Part shown: positions 34,171-46,762 of the stretch, piece after piece
Numbering within the stretch: position 1 is the stretch's first letter
Layout of the letters: the number at the start of each line of letters is the position of its first letter
DNA from: Saccopteryx bilineata
Taxonomy: Eukaryota > Chordata > Mammalia > Chiroptera > Emballonuridae
Assembly: GCF_036850765.1 (NCBI RefSeq)
Contig: NC_089493.1
Coordinates: forward strand, 218,300,744 to 218,364,743
Length of the DNA: 64,000 bases
Reading direction: 5' to 3'
Position numbers and translations under genes: made by a program
Notes under the pieces: generated by a model
What the model saw: only the letters and a program-made list of their open reading frames with translations
Told to the model about the DNA's origin: nothing
Databases searched by the model: none

Positions 34171-35689
34171 CCAGTTTGATCACGGACCACAGTGACTGGA
34201 CAGCTGAAAAGTTTCTACTGTTAAAAGTAAAAGTGGACTTTTGAATAGCCTTTCCTGTAAAGAAAAACCACATCAGAGTGCCTGAAAACAACTCATTTTA
34301 TTTTCCTATTGTTATAGTCGTTATTATTAATATTATTTCAATCTATAAACTGGCTATTTTCAGTTGATTGTGGCAGAGATTTCTCTAAAATAAATCAAAA
34401 ATGGTTTCAAACTATAATTTTTATAAGTATTTATAGGTATCATGAGATTTAAATAAATAATCATGGTTCAGTTTGGTACTTACATAATTTAAATTTAAAG
34501 TATTGACATTCAAGGCTTACTCCAACTCAATTATCTTCTTCACTTTTTATTAGAACCTTAAAATAATTATTCTCAGATTATCAACCCCTTTTGCTTTTTA
34601 GTTTATCTCAATACTGCTATAACCACCTTTAAGTCTTCTCTGTCCTGTAATTCTAATACCCAATTTGATTTGTACTTCTTAAAACTTTCTAATGTAGGAA
34701 ATCTCAGGGGTTTGGTAGGGTCAGGAGTTTGTGTTCTTGTAACCTTTTTTTGTTTTGTTTTTATTGATTTTCAACTTCTTCTGTCCTGTCAGAAATAGCC
34801 TGGCTCTTGGTAAGTAGTAGTATGACTGATGAGTTCTGCATGCTTTGAAACTTAAGAGCATGAAGAAGAGAGTCTTGGAGATGAAGCTCCGTAGAACAAG
34901 GAGAGGCTGGAGGAACAGTGATCATATCAGCAGTGGAGATTGTTGAAGCATGGCCTAGTAATTGTTTTTTTATTCATGAGCATTTATCACAAAGAAGACT
35001 GACCAAATGTTTCTTGAGTCTGTAAGTGACATGCAGAAAAATATGTTCTTAAATTACAGGTAGAAGTCCTGGTTAGATAAAAGGGAAAACATCTTGTCTA
35101 TACTCTGGATATGTATGATACCTATAGAACTGCTATTTCTAGGGATTACATAATTTAAAATAGACATTTTATCTGATCTCAAACCTTGAAACTGAAGACC
35201 TACTACCCAGATATTTTAGTCATCGACATTTCTTAAGCCAGCAGACTAAACCAGCTGAATTTTTCTTGACTCTATCAGTTCTGAAGTGTACCTTAATTTA
35301 GTAAGAAATTTTAGAAGACTTTTATGTAACTTATGGTAAACACTAGGTAATTACCTATTGCATCCAAGTATTTTTCAAAGCATTTGAGTAATAATTGTTC
35401 CCACAGATTTCTAAGTATTTTTATTGTGCTGATAAACTAATGGCTGTTAAAATGAATTCACTTGTTTTCTCTCTGTATATATTTAATGAACACTTTGGAC
35501 TGTGATTCTTATTATAAATTAAAACAGTAACAAAAACAACTTAAAGTGTGAAAAATAAGAACAGTTAAAAATATGAAACAATAAAAATTGAAATTCTTAC
35601 TTTTCTCGCACCTGAAAAAATGTATAAATGCAGAAATACTGTATTTGTCTTTTCAATTCTGTCATTGGCATGAAATCTGTTGTCTTTGC
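34171..35689. other. Intron sequence without a recognised feature
   Basis: AT-rich, stop-dense in all frames. Confidence 0.45.
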
Positions 35690-36060
35690 TGCTAAGTCAC
35701 TGGTGATGCAAAACAGCAGTAGATCAGCAGCCCAAGAGCAGTGGAAGCCAGATAAAGGAGACTTCCCAGGGGTGACATGCAAGGGGTGAGCAAGAACAAA
35801 GTTGTGACACCCTTTAAGGAGAAGAAGCCACAGGAAGGACCTGCGGAATTAAGCAACCTAGCCCCAGCAGAGAAATCAAACCCAGCCAGGAAGTCAGCTT
35901 GTGGCTTAGCACCCAGCAAGCCTCCACCAGAGGGGCACTGACACAGAAGAGCAGAAACCCAGCCAGGAGTGGGTGCTTCATTCTCCCATGAGAACATCTT
36001 GGGACACGGAACATGTGAAACAAAAAGACTAAGCCAAAGAAAAACTTTATTGAACAACTA
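35690..36060. other. GC-richer unassigned block
   Basis: A 370-bp island of higher GC in AT-rich intron. The minus strand keeps a 121-codon open frame (36057-35692) and an AATAAA at 36051-36046. I recognise neither the protein nor a repeat family. It could be a decayed LTR, a processed pseudogene fragment or an unknown repeat. Confidence 0.4.
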
Positions 36061-36189
36061 CTGAATAATCTACCTGTACACAGAGAATGAGAGTACTAAA
36101 ACCAACACATGCCTCAGACCCTTATCTGTCCCCATACTATCTTACTCTGCCACTAATGAAATTTAAAAACTGTAATCTCTGAATAAAAA

Positions 36190-36310
36190 TTTCTTAAGCT
36201 CCTCCTGTGTGCCAGGGACCATGCCATAAACTTAAAAAATCACAACAGTGAACTGGACATAATCTCTTGTTTTCTAGAGGTTATAGTAGAGTGGAAAATA
36301 TTCTTTTTGT
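36190..36310 (-). repeat. L2 fragment, antisense
   Basis: TCCTCCTGTGTGCCAGGGAC, CACAACAGTGAACTGGACAT and TTTCTAGAGGTTATAGTAG follow the L2 3' end in reverse. Confidence 0.6.
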
Positions 36311-36689
36311 AATCAAAAATTTATAATTTTTGAGCAGAAGAAAGTCTGATTTTAATGAAGATTTTCTTTTTCTAAGTCCCATAACCTACATTGTTCTGTG
36401 CACTTTCTCAGGCTATCTAGGTGGTTTTTATTAGGCCACTTGTATGATTATACTGGCAATTTTTTCAACTGTTTTTTCTAACAGAATTAACATATACCAG
36501 AAGATTTTGAAATTGCATGTTTTCCCTACATCTCCCAAAATATTGTTACTATTTTAATATCTTTATGTTTTAAAAATATAGAAAAAATAATAAATAGTTA
36601 ATGTGTCCATATTCTCATTATATAGTATCGATCATTACTAATCTACTGATAAATTTAAACTTAGTTTCATTAAATGACTTATTTTTTTA

Positions 36690-36998
36690 AATGTTAAATA
36701 TTTATTATAAAGAGTTGAAACAGAATAAAATTATAAAGATTAAAAACATTTAAAATCATTCCAAACTTCCTCTATAAGTAATCCTCATTAACATTAGGTA
36801 ACCATATTTTAAAAGAAAGAAACAACTAAAGCAAACAAAGGAAAATAGTTAAAAGAATAAAATGGCAATAAATATTCACCTGTTGATAATCACTTTAAAT
36901 GTTAATGGCTTATATGCTTCAATCTTAAAATATATGGTAGCTGAATGGCTAAGAAAACATGACTCATATGTATGCTGTCTACAGGAGACCCACCTCCA
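36690..36998 (+). repeat. L1 fragment, sense (start of ORF2)
   Basis: AAATGGCAATAAATATTCAC, CTTTAAATGTTAATGGCTTA and ATGCTGTCTACAGGAGACCC correspond to the ORF2 start region, encoding a VNGL-like stretch and the QETH endonuclease motif in decayed form. It is interrupted on the right by the SINE at 36999. Confidence 0.65.
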
Positions 36999-37515
36999 CT
37001 GACCAGGTGGTGGTGCAGTGGATAGAGTGTCAGCCTGGGATACGAAGGACCCAGGTTCAAAACCCTGAGGTCAGCGGCTTGAGCATGGGCTCATGTAGCT
37101 TGAGCGTGGGCTCACCAGCTTGAGTGCGGGCTCACCAGTTTGAGTGCAAGCTCACCAGCTTGAGTGTGGGCTCACCAGCTTGAGCACAGGATGACTGGCT
37201 TGAGCATGAGTTCATAGACGTGAACCCATGGTTGCCGGCTTGAGCCCAAAGCTCTTTGACTTGAAGCCCAAGGTCACTGGCTTGAGCCAAAGGTCACTAG
37301 CTTGAAGCCCAAGGTTGCTGGCCTGAGCCCTAGGTCACTGGCTTAAGCAAAGGGTCACTTACTCTGCTGTAGCCCTCCAGTCAAGGCACAGAGGAGAAAG
37401 CAATCAATGAACAACTAAGGTGCCGCAACAAAAATTAATGCTCCTCATCTCTCTACCTTCCTGTCTGTCTGTCCCTATCTATCCCTCTCTCTGTCTCTGT
37501 CAAAAAGAAAAAAAG
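36999..37515 (+). mobile_element. Type B SINE with expanded minisatellite core
   Basis: Head CTGACCAGGTGGTGGTGCAG, B-box-like CAGGTTCAAAACC, then an enlarged core including a clean 20-bp tandem array (37078-37217). Further GCTTGAGCCCAAGGTCACTG-like units follow, then the usual AAGCAATCAATGAACAACTA and CT-rich end. At about 515 bp it is 150 bp longer than standard copies. Confidence 0.85.
37078..37217 (+). repeat. 20-bp minisatellite inside a SINE
   Basis: Units of the form GCTTGAGYRYGGGCTCACCA start at 37078, 37098, 37118, 37138, 37158, 37178 and 37198, about seven in register. Confidence 0.85.
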
Positions 37516-38836
37516 AAAAGAAAGGAAATGAAAAGAAAGAAATACAAAGTTGGCATAGTGGGTATGTTCAATCTAAATACATCTAACTAAAGGTTTATGA
37601 AAGCATTTTTCATCATTGAATTAGAAATCCAACTAAACACATAATCATAACCCTTCTCTATAAGCCTTTACTATACAAAGAATAGGAAGAACAGATGGAT
37701 TATATATGTCCTGCTTCTAAAACAGTTAACCTATTATTTTGTAGCATATTGTCTTTAAGAGCAACTTGAGAGGAGCCAGACTTCTCATCCCTGCATCTCA
37801 GTGCCTGGGAGTGTGCATAGTGGATGGTCAGCATAGTCAATTGAATAATTGAGATTCTAGATTCTCTCAAAATGCTTTCACAGACCAGCATACAAAAGAG
37901 CCTGAGGCTTAACATGCCGCATTTGGAATGGAACTTGTTTTCACTCTGAGGTCAGAAACCTGTACAGCTGAGAACTCTGGATAATGAAGGCTCCTTTTCT
38001 ACATTTGCCCAGCACAGACTGGACACAGGCAAATGTCATACAATCTGCATTTAAACACTCTTTTCTTTCCACATTAACAGTGTTTATGTTTTCTGGGGCA
38101 CGACTAAAAGAGTCAAAACGTTTGCTGTCTGTGTAAATAGGCTTTTAAGGAAAAAAAATGCAGTTTTCACATGCGAGTTCTTTTCAGCAGTCAGTTCCTT
38201 TCCTGAATCACAAAAGGCTGGATATAAAAACAAACAAATGAGAATGTGCTGTTTTAGCAAATGGTCCTTAGAGATGGGTTTTAAAGCGTGGATTTTGTTT
38301 CCTGATCTAGCTTTTACCCTATCACTTTGTAACACTTTGAGAAATCCTGAAATAAATCAGGACATTCTCATAGTTTTCAAGGCTGACAGTTTAATTTTTT
38401 TCCTGTTTTGTCTATTGCTCTGGCCAATGTAATTATGTGAAAAATTATTTGTACGAGAAAAAATGTTGGATGTGCATGTGTGTTTTCAGGAAGATTTGTT
38501 CTCTACTAATGTTCACAGTATTATTTGCACGTGAACACAATTCTCCACTACGTAATTTAAAATATTAATTCTTTAAGAAAACATTTCAAAAGGAAATAAG
38601 TTTGTCACTAATTTTATAACATTGTTAGAATAATTACGTTTAACAATATTTTAGCAGCTAAATCATTGATTTTAAAACGTATTTGTTAATTAAGTAGACT
38701 GGATGCCAACCTGAAAAGGAGTCGTTCCTGCAGAAAGGAGAGAAAGGCCTAATTTTTAACAATATTCCTGAAATGGCAACAGAAATCAGTTCCTGCAGCC
38801 TACCTCACAGACTGTCCTCCAATTTCATTTTATATT
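37516..38836. other. Intron sequence without a recognised feature
   Basis: No exon or named repeat recognised. Confidence 0.45.
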
Positions 38837-38845
38837 AAAAGTTGG

Positions 38846-39185
38846 CCTGACCAGGTGGTGGTGTGGTGGATAGAGCATTGGACTGGGATGTGGAAGACCC
38901 AGGTTCAAGACCCCCAGGTCGCCAGCTTGAGTGCGGGCTCATCTGGTTTGAGCAAAGCCCACCAGCTTGGACCCAAGGTCGCTGGCTTGAGCAAGGGGTT
39001 ACTCAGTCTGCTGAAGGCCCACGGTCAAGGCACATATGAGAAAGCAATCAATGAACAACTAAGGTGTTGCAACGAAAAACTGATGATTGATGCTTCTCAT
39101 CTCTCCGTTCCTGTCTGTCTGTCCCTATCTATCCCTCTCTCTGACTCTCTCTCTCGATCTCTCTGTAAAAAAAAAAAAAAAAAAA
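38846..39185 (+). mobile_element. tRNA-headed SINE (type B), sense
   Basis: Head CCTGACCAGGTGGTGGTGTG, standard core and an A-run tail. Flanked by AAAAGTTGG at 38837-38845 and 39186-39194. Confidence 0.9.
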
Positions 39186-39764
39186 AAAAGTTGGTTGTAA
39201 TCCTTGTCTTGTGTATTTTCCAGTAGACTTTTTTTAGTTATACCAGCAGATATGTTGCAAGTTCACAAATGTATATTATTTACTTTATTGCTTCTGTACT
39301 CCTGAAAATGTGGAGAACCATGGAAGAATAACAGCTCCACAAAATGAAGATACTTATTTGTGTTTTGTGAAAAATTTGACATTAACTCTCTTTCTTCTTT
39401 AACAAATTGAGTGCCTTGTTTTCACTTTTGTGGATTAATTTAAGAATGTTAGTAACTCAGGAGATCCTTATTTGCTTCCAAAACTTAAACACCAGGATTA
39501 ACAGACACAAGAGGCACTATTTAACATGTTTTATTGGCTGATTGTAATACAGGTCAAAATTAACAAGCTTTATAGAAGCTTCATTAGAAGTATACAGTAG
39601 GTCCCTTGTAGAAATCATGAAGGAAAGCAGTGTATACACTGTTGGGAACACAAATACAAAATTTGAGATGCTATCTGTGATAGAAGCAGAGTAATTGTTA
39701 AGAATTTGACTAGATTGTAAATAACTTAAAGGGCCAGCAGATCTTTAAGAATGTACAAGATAGC

Positions 39765-39940
39765 TTTATTTTTTTAATTGAATTTATTGGAGTGACATTG
39801 GTTAATAACATTACATAGATTTGAGGTGTACCATTCCATAGCACGTCATCTGTGCACTGCGCTGAGTGCTCACCACCCCAGTCCAGTCTCCTTCCGTCCC
39901 CATGCACCCCCCACCCATGTCTGCCCCCCACACCCCTTTC
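39765..39940 (-). mobile_element. 5'-truncated L1, part 1 (3'UTR), antisense
   Basis: TTTTTTTAATTGAATTTATTGG, GGTTAATAACATTACATAG and CTCACCACCCCAGTCCAGTC are an antisense L1 3'UTR. The element is split by hAT copy 2 and resumes at 40307. Confidence 0.75.
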
Positions 39941-39948
39941 CTCTAGAG

Positions 39949-40298
39949 CGGGGTAGACAACCTTTGACACCTACCGCCCACTTCTGTATCTCTGTTAGTA
40001 GTAAAATTTTCTAACTGCCCACCAGTTCCACAGTAATGGTGATTTATAAAATAGGGATGTAACTTTACTTTATAAAATTTATAAAGCAGAGTTACAGCAA
40101 GTTAAAGCATATAATAATAATTACTTACCAAGTACTTTATGTCGGATTTTCGCTAAGTTTGGCAGAATAAATCTTTATAAAACAACTTACTACAGTTAAA
40201 TCTATCTTTTTATTTATACTTTGGTTGCTCCGCTACCGCCCACCATGAAAGCTGGAGCGCCCCCTAGTGGGCGGTAGGGACCAGGTTGACCAGCACTG
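39949..40298 (+). mobile_element. Non-autonomous hAT transposon, copy 2 (350 bp)
   Basis: Same family as 26450-26803: left end CGGGGTAGACAACC, right end GGTTGACCAGCACTG. Flanked by CTCTAGAG (39941-39948) and GTCTAGAG (40299-40306), a 7/8 duplication. It sits inside an L1 fragment and about 670 bp upstream of the first ADGRV1 exon in this window. The minus strand carries a CTCF-like motif at 40258-40270. Confidence 0.9.
40258..40270 (-). promoter_or_regulatory. CTCF-like motif in hAT copy 2
   Basis: The minus strand reads CCACTAGGGGGCG, then CTC. It fits the CTCF core CCASNAGRKGGCR at every position. Occupancy is unknown. Confidence 0.45.
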
Positions 40299-40306
40299 GT
40301 CTAGAG

Positions 40307-40410
40307 TGACAAGGGCAGGCACCTCTTCCATCACACCTCTTCAATTACCACACTGTTCTCTATGTCTATGAGCTCTTTTCTCTCAACCCCCTTTATTGTT
40401 CTTATGTAAC
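40307..40410 (-). mobile_element. 5'-truncated L1, part 2, antisense
   Basis: ACCACACTGTTCTCTATGTC and TATGAGCTCTTTTCTC continue the antisense L1 3'UTR after the hAT insertion. The end is approximate. Confidence 0.6.
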
Positions 40411-40963
40411 GTTTACTGAAAATAAAGGCATGGGAAACTTTAGGTAATCCACAAAATTCCTCTGAGTCCCTACCCAGTGAGATTCTATTTCCAAATGAGA
40501 TATGTAGGTGAGATATATAAACAAACCAAAAAGGTTTAATTAGTGCTGCCCTTCAGAAGCCTACTAGGTGGTTGAAGTTCATGTCTACCATTTTGCTAAG
40601 AAAACAATGAGAATAAGTGGGATCTAGGAAAAGACAGTAATTTTCTGGAAGGTAAGAGGTTTGCTTTCTAAAACAAAACACAAACAGCTAATCAGATGTA
40701 CCTCTGTAATTCTGTTTTTGTGTATTCGCAGAGCTACATTTCAGGGTTGCTTATATTATAACCAAGAAAAAACAGATTCATTCGTGAGAGAGCAGTTTTA
40801 GAAATTTACAGTGGCTTCTTGCTAGACTTCTAATATTGTTCTGTAATCCTAGCTTTGGGTAGAATTTTAAAAACATTTGTAGAATATCACTCTGTTTATA
40901 GCCACATTTATACTTTAGCTTTGGTCATAGGACTTCTTTTAACATACTAGTTTTCTTTTCTAG

Positions 40964-42161
<1,198 letters not shown>

Positions 42162-42170
42162 CAAAACTTT

Positions 42171-42218
42171 TTTTTTAATTTTTATTTATTCATTTTAGAG
42201 AGGAGAGAGAGTGAGAGT

Positions 42219-42262
<44 letters not shown>

Positions 42263-42384
42263 GGGGAGGAGCAGGAAGCATCAACTCCCATATGTGCCTT
42301 GACCAGGCAAGCCCAGGGTTTCAAACCAGCAACCTCAGTGTTCCAGGTTGATGCTTTATCCACTGCGCCACCACAGGTCAGGCT
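42171..42384 (-). mobile_element. Short SINE (type C), antisense
   Basis: T-rich tail, a long (GA)n tract at 42222-42258, the B-box complement GGTTTCAAACC and head GCGCCACCACAGGTCAGG. Duplication CAAAACTTT at 42162-42170 and 42385-42393. Confidence 0.88.
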
Positions 42385-42433
42385 CAAAACTTTTAAAAAC
42401 TGAATTATTTTCTTATCAAAGTTGAAATGGATA

Positions 42434-42626
42434 TATTTTTTAAAGATTTTATTTATTCATTTTAGAGAGAGGAGAGAGAGAGAAGGAGTAGGGGGAGATG
42501 AGTGGGACACATCAACTCATAGTTGCTTCTCATGTGCTCCCTGACCAGGCAAACCCAAGTTTCAAACCGGTGACGTCAACATTCCAAGTGGATGCTTTTT
42601 CCACTGCGCCAACACAGGCCAGGCTG
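42434..42626 (-). mobile_element. Short SINE (type C), antisense, second copy
   Basis: Same family and orientation as the preceding SINE, 50 bp away. Flanked by the exact duplication GAAATGGATA at 42424-42433 and 42627-42636, so it is an independent insertion and not a segmental duplicate. Confidence 0.9.
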
Positions 42627-42636
42627 GAAATGGATA

Positions 42637-43779
42637 CTTTTAGGATCAGTGATTTAGGGATAATCTTTAAAAAAAATTTTTTTGTCTTTTTTACTGTTTA
42701 CCATTCTAGCATTTGCCTAGATCTGAACTGTACAATGCAATAACCATTAGCCATGCGTGGCTATTTAAATTTAAACTAACTAAAATTAAAGAACATTAAA
42801 AATTCAGTTCATCAGTCACCAGGTTCACGTGCTCAATAATCGCATATATCTGAAAGCTACCGTAATGGAGAATGCAGGTATAAAATATTTGTATCATCAC
42901 AGAAAGTGAACAGTGTTCAACTTCTTAGAAAAATTGTTTAAAACTTTGTCTTCTGTTAGATTTATTTCTACAGTCCTTGGGTCACTTTTCTTAGCCTTTG
43001 GCATCTCTGCAGTCTCTCAGAAAAGCTTATATTGAAAGGCAGCAGCTGTGACCATTCAATTCCTGGGCCTGGGCCACTACTTGAATGTTCATCTGGGGTG
43101 TTGCACAGTGGCATACCCTAACATGAGTTCTACATTCCTCAGAGGCTTAGAATTGGCCTTGATCCAGCTGTCAATGAGGAACTGTTAGAGACATTCTAGA
43201 AAGACTTGCAGAGAAGGGAAAGTACTAGGAAAGAAGGATTAAGGGATTTTTACCAATAACCAAGAGGGAAGTGAATATGTTTAATTATTTCAGGATGGAA
43301 CTACCTTTTTAATTATTTAATGTTTAAAAGGGATCTGATTGCTATCAGATAACTTTTTTCCTTCAATTCAGTATGTTCTTATAGGTAGTTACTATATTTA
43401 AAATTGTATTTTGTATCTTAAAAATTAGGAGGGCGCCTCTCCAGTTTTTATCTTTTTAACAGTTTTCTTTGCACAATAAATTATTTAAAAAATAAAAGGT
43501 ATTGATTGGCTTAAAAGGTAAATTTCTTTCCCCACACATGAATGCATATAAATTTACAATTAATTTTAATAAAGAAATCATTTAGAATTACCAGGTTAGA
43601 TTGTCTCACAGAGAAACATACTTCTCTAAAAGACAAAGGTACAATTAAAGGTCTTAATTCTAAATAGTTCAATAGCCCTTTTTTGTGTAATGAGATGTGG
43701 AGATAGTTTATATACATTCACATTAAATATGTATGTATTTATATAACGGTTTCCTTTCTTCTCATCACAACCCAAAAAG
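42637..43779. other. Intron sequence, no feature recognised
   Basis: AT-rich with no named repeat. It ends with the acceptor of the next exon (TTTCCTTTCTTCTCATCAC, then CCCAAAAAG). Confidence 0.5.
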
Positions 43780-43957
43780 GTGCCACCTGACTGGGAGAGA
43801 GGACCCTTTCAGCCAGCCAGTCAAGCCAGTCCTGACTTAAAGGCAAGTCCACAAAACGGCGCCACACTGCCTTCCTCTGGAGGATATGGCCAGGGGTCAC
43901 TAATAGCTGATGAGGAGTCCCAGGAGTTTGATGACCTGATATTTGCATTAAAAACTG
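43780..43957 (+). CDS. ADGRV1: ADGRV1 penultimate coding exon: cytoplasmic tail
   Basis: A 178-bp exon, 59 codons plus one base, encoding serine-, glutamine- and proline-rich tail sequence that starts [11 protein letters not shown] and ends in the acidic stretch [17 protein letters not shown]. The acceptor is CCCAAAAAG at 43779. The donor is good: G followed by GTATGT at 43958. Phase 0 in, phase 1 out, so the last base joins GT of the next exon to make glycine. The frame runs on into the intron to 44055, which I regard as unused. No domain is predicted. The tail is intrinsically disordered by composition and lies in the cytoplasm. It links TM7 to the PDZ ligand encoded by the last exon. Confidence 0.94.
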
Positions 43958-45159
43958 GTATGTATGAACCCACAAACTACATTAGAAGTAGCCAATCAGT
44001 CACCTTCAGCACAACCTGCGTCCAAGACTCATTCCTAATCTTAGCCCAACACTAGGTTATTTTATTCTTGACACCAAATATAACACAAGCTCAAAATAAT
44101 TTACAATTTGCTTTGAAGAAAAAGGCGTACTCTAACTAAATGTAAATATCTGTGGCCTGTTGTTGTTCTAGAACACCAAGATACTACCAAGACAAGTTCA
44201 GTGTTCTAAGGCAACCTGGTAGGGATTCAGTGACAGTTTTGCCTATGATCTGCGAAAAAGACCTTCTTATGGAGAATCTTTAAAGCAGAAACTTTCAAAG
44301 GTAGCATCGTGAGCTTCGTGTCATTCTACAGTTTTCAAAGTGCTGTTGCCTACATTATTTCATTGGCTCTTCCTGTCAGTTTAACCCCACTCATCCTGTG
44401 ACACAACGGAAAGTTGTTTTCAAATCAAATATGCAATTTTTTCTTTCATCCTTTTATTCAGAAAAATGTACTGCACTGTTAAAATTTTTTCAGTGAAATT
44501 TTCATTTCTAGATCCATATACACAGAGTGCTTGGCACTTGGTAAAATTTTGTAGCTATTGTTTAAGAATGAGTGAGTGAGTGAATATGAAACTTGGATTT
44601 TGAAGGAATAGACATTCACACAAACATGACATAAGGAAGAGTAATATAAGTAGTGGAGAGAGTTATTAACTATTGAGGAAATCAAATAAATTTTTTAAAC
44701 CCTCTTAATTGATTCTTATAGAATGTGTAGGTTTTAAACAGGTAAAGAGTAGAGGAAAGATGTACAGACAGAGGGAACAGAATTAGCCACAGCACAGCCC
44801 AGGGCGTCCATGTGTGGGACCTGTCTGGGAGAATACGCACGGCAGTGTGGCGGGTAGAGGGGGCAGGCCTGAAAGGTAGTTGGCCTGCATTGTTAATAAC
44901 TTACTGTAGCACCCCAGCCCGGTTTCAGGGAGCACGTTCCTTGTGATATTCGTAGTTATCGTCAATGGGAGGACCCTCTGACTGCATATATTTGGGAAAC
45001 TATGAAGGTTCATAATTCACATTACCATTTTAGCAGCTCTAAAAAGCCCTAGCTTAAAGCTACCCACTTCACTCAATTAACCTGGTGTTTCCATAACACG
45101 TCATGATAGACTCATTGGGGGGGAACACATCCTGACAGTTTGCGTAATATTAAAATGCT
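43958..45159. other. Intron sequence between ADGRV1 exons
   Basis: No exon. A decayed MIR/L2-like tail with GAGTGAGTGAGTGAAT lies at 44565-44585. The rest is unassigned. Confidence 0.5.
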
Positions 45160-45765
45160 GTTCAGATGCCATGCTAAGGAGTGGGCTCTTTATAGAGCTT
45201 AGTGAGCTATGGAGGTTTATGAGGAGAGGAGTAGCATGTTCCTACTGGTTTTTGAGACAAAATAACTCTTATAAAAGTATGAAGAATACATTTAGAAACC
45301 AAATCAGAAAGGCTAGGGGGAGGTTACAATTGTCCAAAGAAATGAGGTCTGGGCCCTCAGACTTGAGAGTAGAAATAAAAAAAGAGATGAAAGAGGAGGA
45401 GCACGGAGGGACCACTGGGAGGACAGTCAGCAAAGCCCCTGCATCTCACCAGGTAGCTAAGGAATTGTATAAAGAGCATCTGTTCATTAATTTTGTGCAG
45501 GGGCAAACAGACAAGCTCAGATTTGGACATACTGATCTTAGGCCCAGTGGCTCTTAAATAGTCAGTTTTGAAGGAAACTTGGGCAACGGTTCAGGGTCAG
45601 AGGTATTGATTTGAAATGTATCTGCAGAGGTCATATTTGAAGCTACAGGGATGAATAAGGTTGATCTGGGAGAGTGGAAGGAAAATGATGAGAAGGAAAA
45701 AGGCGAGGAAGGGAGGGGTGAGGGAGGAAGAGAAAACAAGAGCAAAGAAGGGAAACAGAAGAACA
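45160..45765 (-). repeat. L2-derived sequence, antisense
   Basis: GGAGGTTTATGAGGAGAGGA, GTAGCATGTTCCTACTGG and GGAGGTTACAATTGTCC follow the L2 internal region in reverse. A purine-rich AGGAAGGGAGGGG stretch is at 45700-45760. Boundaries are approximate. Confidence 0.5.
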
Positions 45766-45773
45766 TCCTAGAG

Positions 45774-46093
45774 CAGGGGTCGGGAACCTGTGGCTCATGA
45801 GCCAGATGTGGCTCTTTTGATGGCTGCATCTGGCTCGCAGACAAATCTTTAAGAAAAAAAATAATAATGTTAAAATATAAAACATTCTCATGTATTACAA
45901 TCCATTCATTTCCTACCACTCATGTTCATGGTTGCAGGTGGCTGGAGCCAATCACAGCTGTCCTCCAGGACGACACCAAATTTTTATTGGATAATGCATA
46001 ATGTACACAGGTTGTTGTATGGCTCTCATGGAATTACATTTTAAAATATGTGGTATTCATGGCTCTCTCAGCCAAAAAGGTTCCCGACCCGTG
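45774..46093 (+). mobile_element. Non-autonomous hAT transposon (CAGGGGTCGGGAACC type, 320 bp)
   Basis: Left end CAGGGGTCGGGAACC and right end GGTTCCCGACCCGTG give terminal inverted repeats of about 15 bp. The inner ends AGCCAGATGTGGCTC and AGCCAAAAAGGTTC also correspond. There is no transposase. The flanking 8-mers TCCTAGAG and AACTAGAT match at 5 of 8, sharing a CTAGA core. It is a different family from the elements at 26450 and 20464. Confidence 0.85.
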
Positions 46094-46762
46094 AACTAGA
46101 TAGTATCTACATTTAAAGACTAAATAGAAGAGGGTCCCAGAGAAGGAACTGTATGAAAGAGAACTAAAGAGAAAGAGAATTTCATGAAGAAGGGAATGCA
46201 AGGATGCATAAAATGCTCACTAGCATTACGACTAAAAAGGAGGCTTTCAGATTGCAAATAATTCTCCAGGAAGATTATGTCACTAGCACTATGAAGCAGT
46301 CAGTTGTGGATGTTATGACACTGGGAACATACAATAAATTCTTGCAGCATAATTCAATTAGATGTGGGTCCTATATATATAACAAGTATTAAATGCATCC
46401 AGTTCAGGAATGTTTGGAATGACTTCCTTACTTATAGATAGAGGTTAGTATTACTGGGAGTTCGCTGCACTCGTTAGGAAGTAAATACTTCCAAAGATCA
46501 AAATAGCAGTCTCTCGCATTGGTTCCTTCTATTTTTGGAAAAGGTACCATAAAAATTAAGCGCCACCTTGTAGACACTTTCCATCACAGAATGTGGTCAA
46601 ACCATGTGAACAGTCCACATACCATTCTGCCGGCAGCAGAATTTAGTCGACAGACAAGCCAGATTTGGCCCAACAGGGTGTTTTGTTTGACGCGCATAGC
46701 ATTGTAGCATTTTTTGAGCCAATATTTGAAAATTTAGAGATAGCCCATAAAAATAAAGAATT
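46094..46762. other. Intron sequence, no feature recognised
   Basis: No named repeat and no exon. Confidence 0.45.

Noticed and set aside
37078..37217. CRISPR array (regular 20-bp repeats)
   Set aside because: The repeats are head-to-tail without unique spacers and lie in a SINE of a mammalian genome.
42171..42626. Segmental duplication of two adjacent antisense SINEs
   Set aside because: Each has its own distinct target duplication (CAAAACTTT and GAAATGGATA), so they are independent insertions.
43958..44055. Continuation of the penultimate ADGRV1 exon to a stop at 44055
   Set aside because: A strong GTATGT donor at 43958 and exact phase with the last exon make splicing far more likely.
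45171..45557. 128-codon frame on +, lysine-rich
   Set aside because: It lies over L2-like repeat sequence, has no splice context, and resembles no protein I know.
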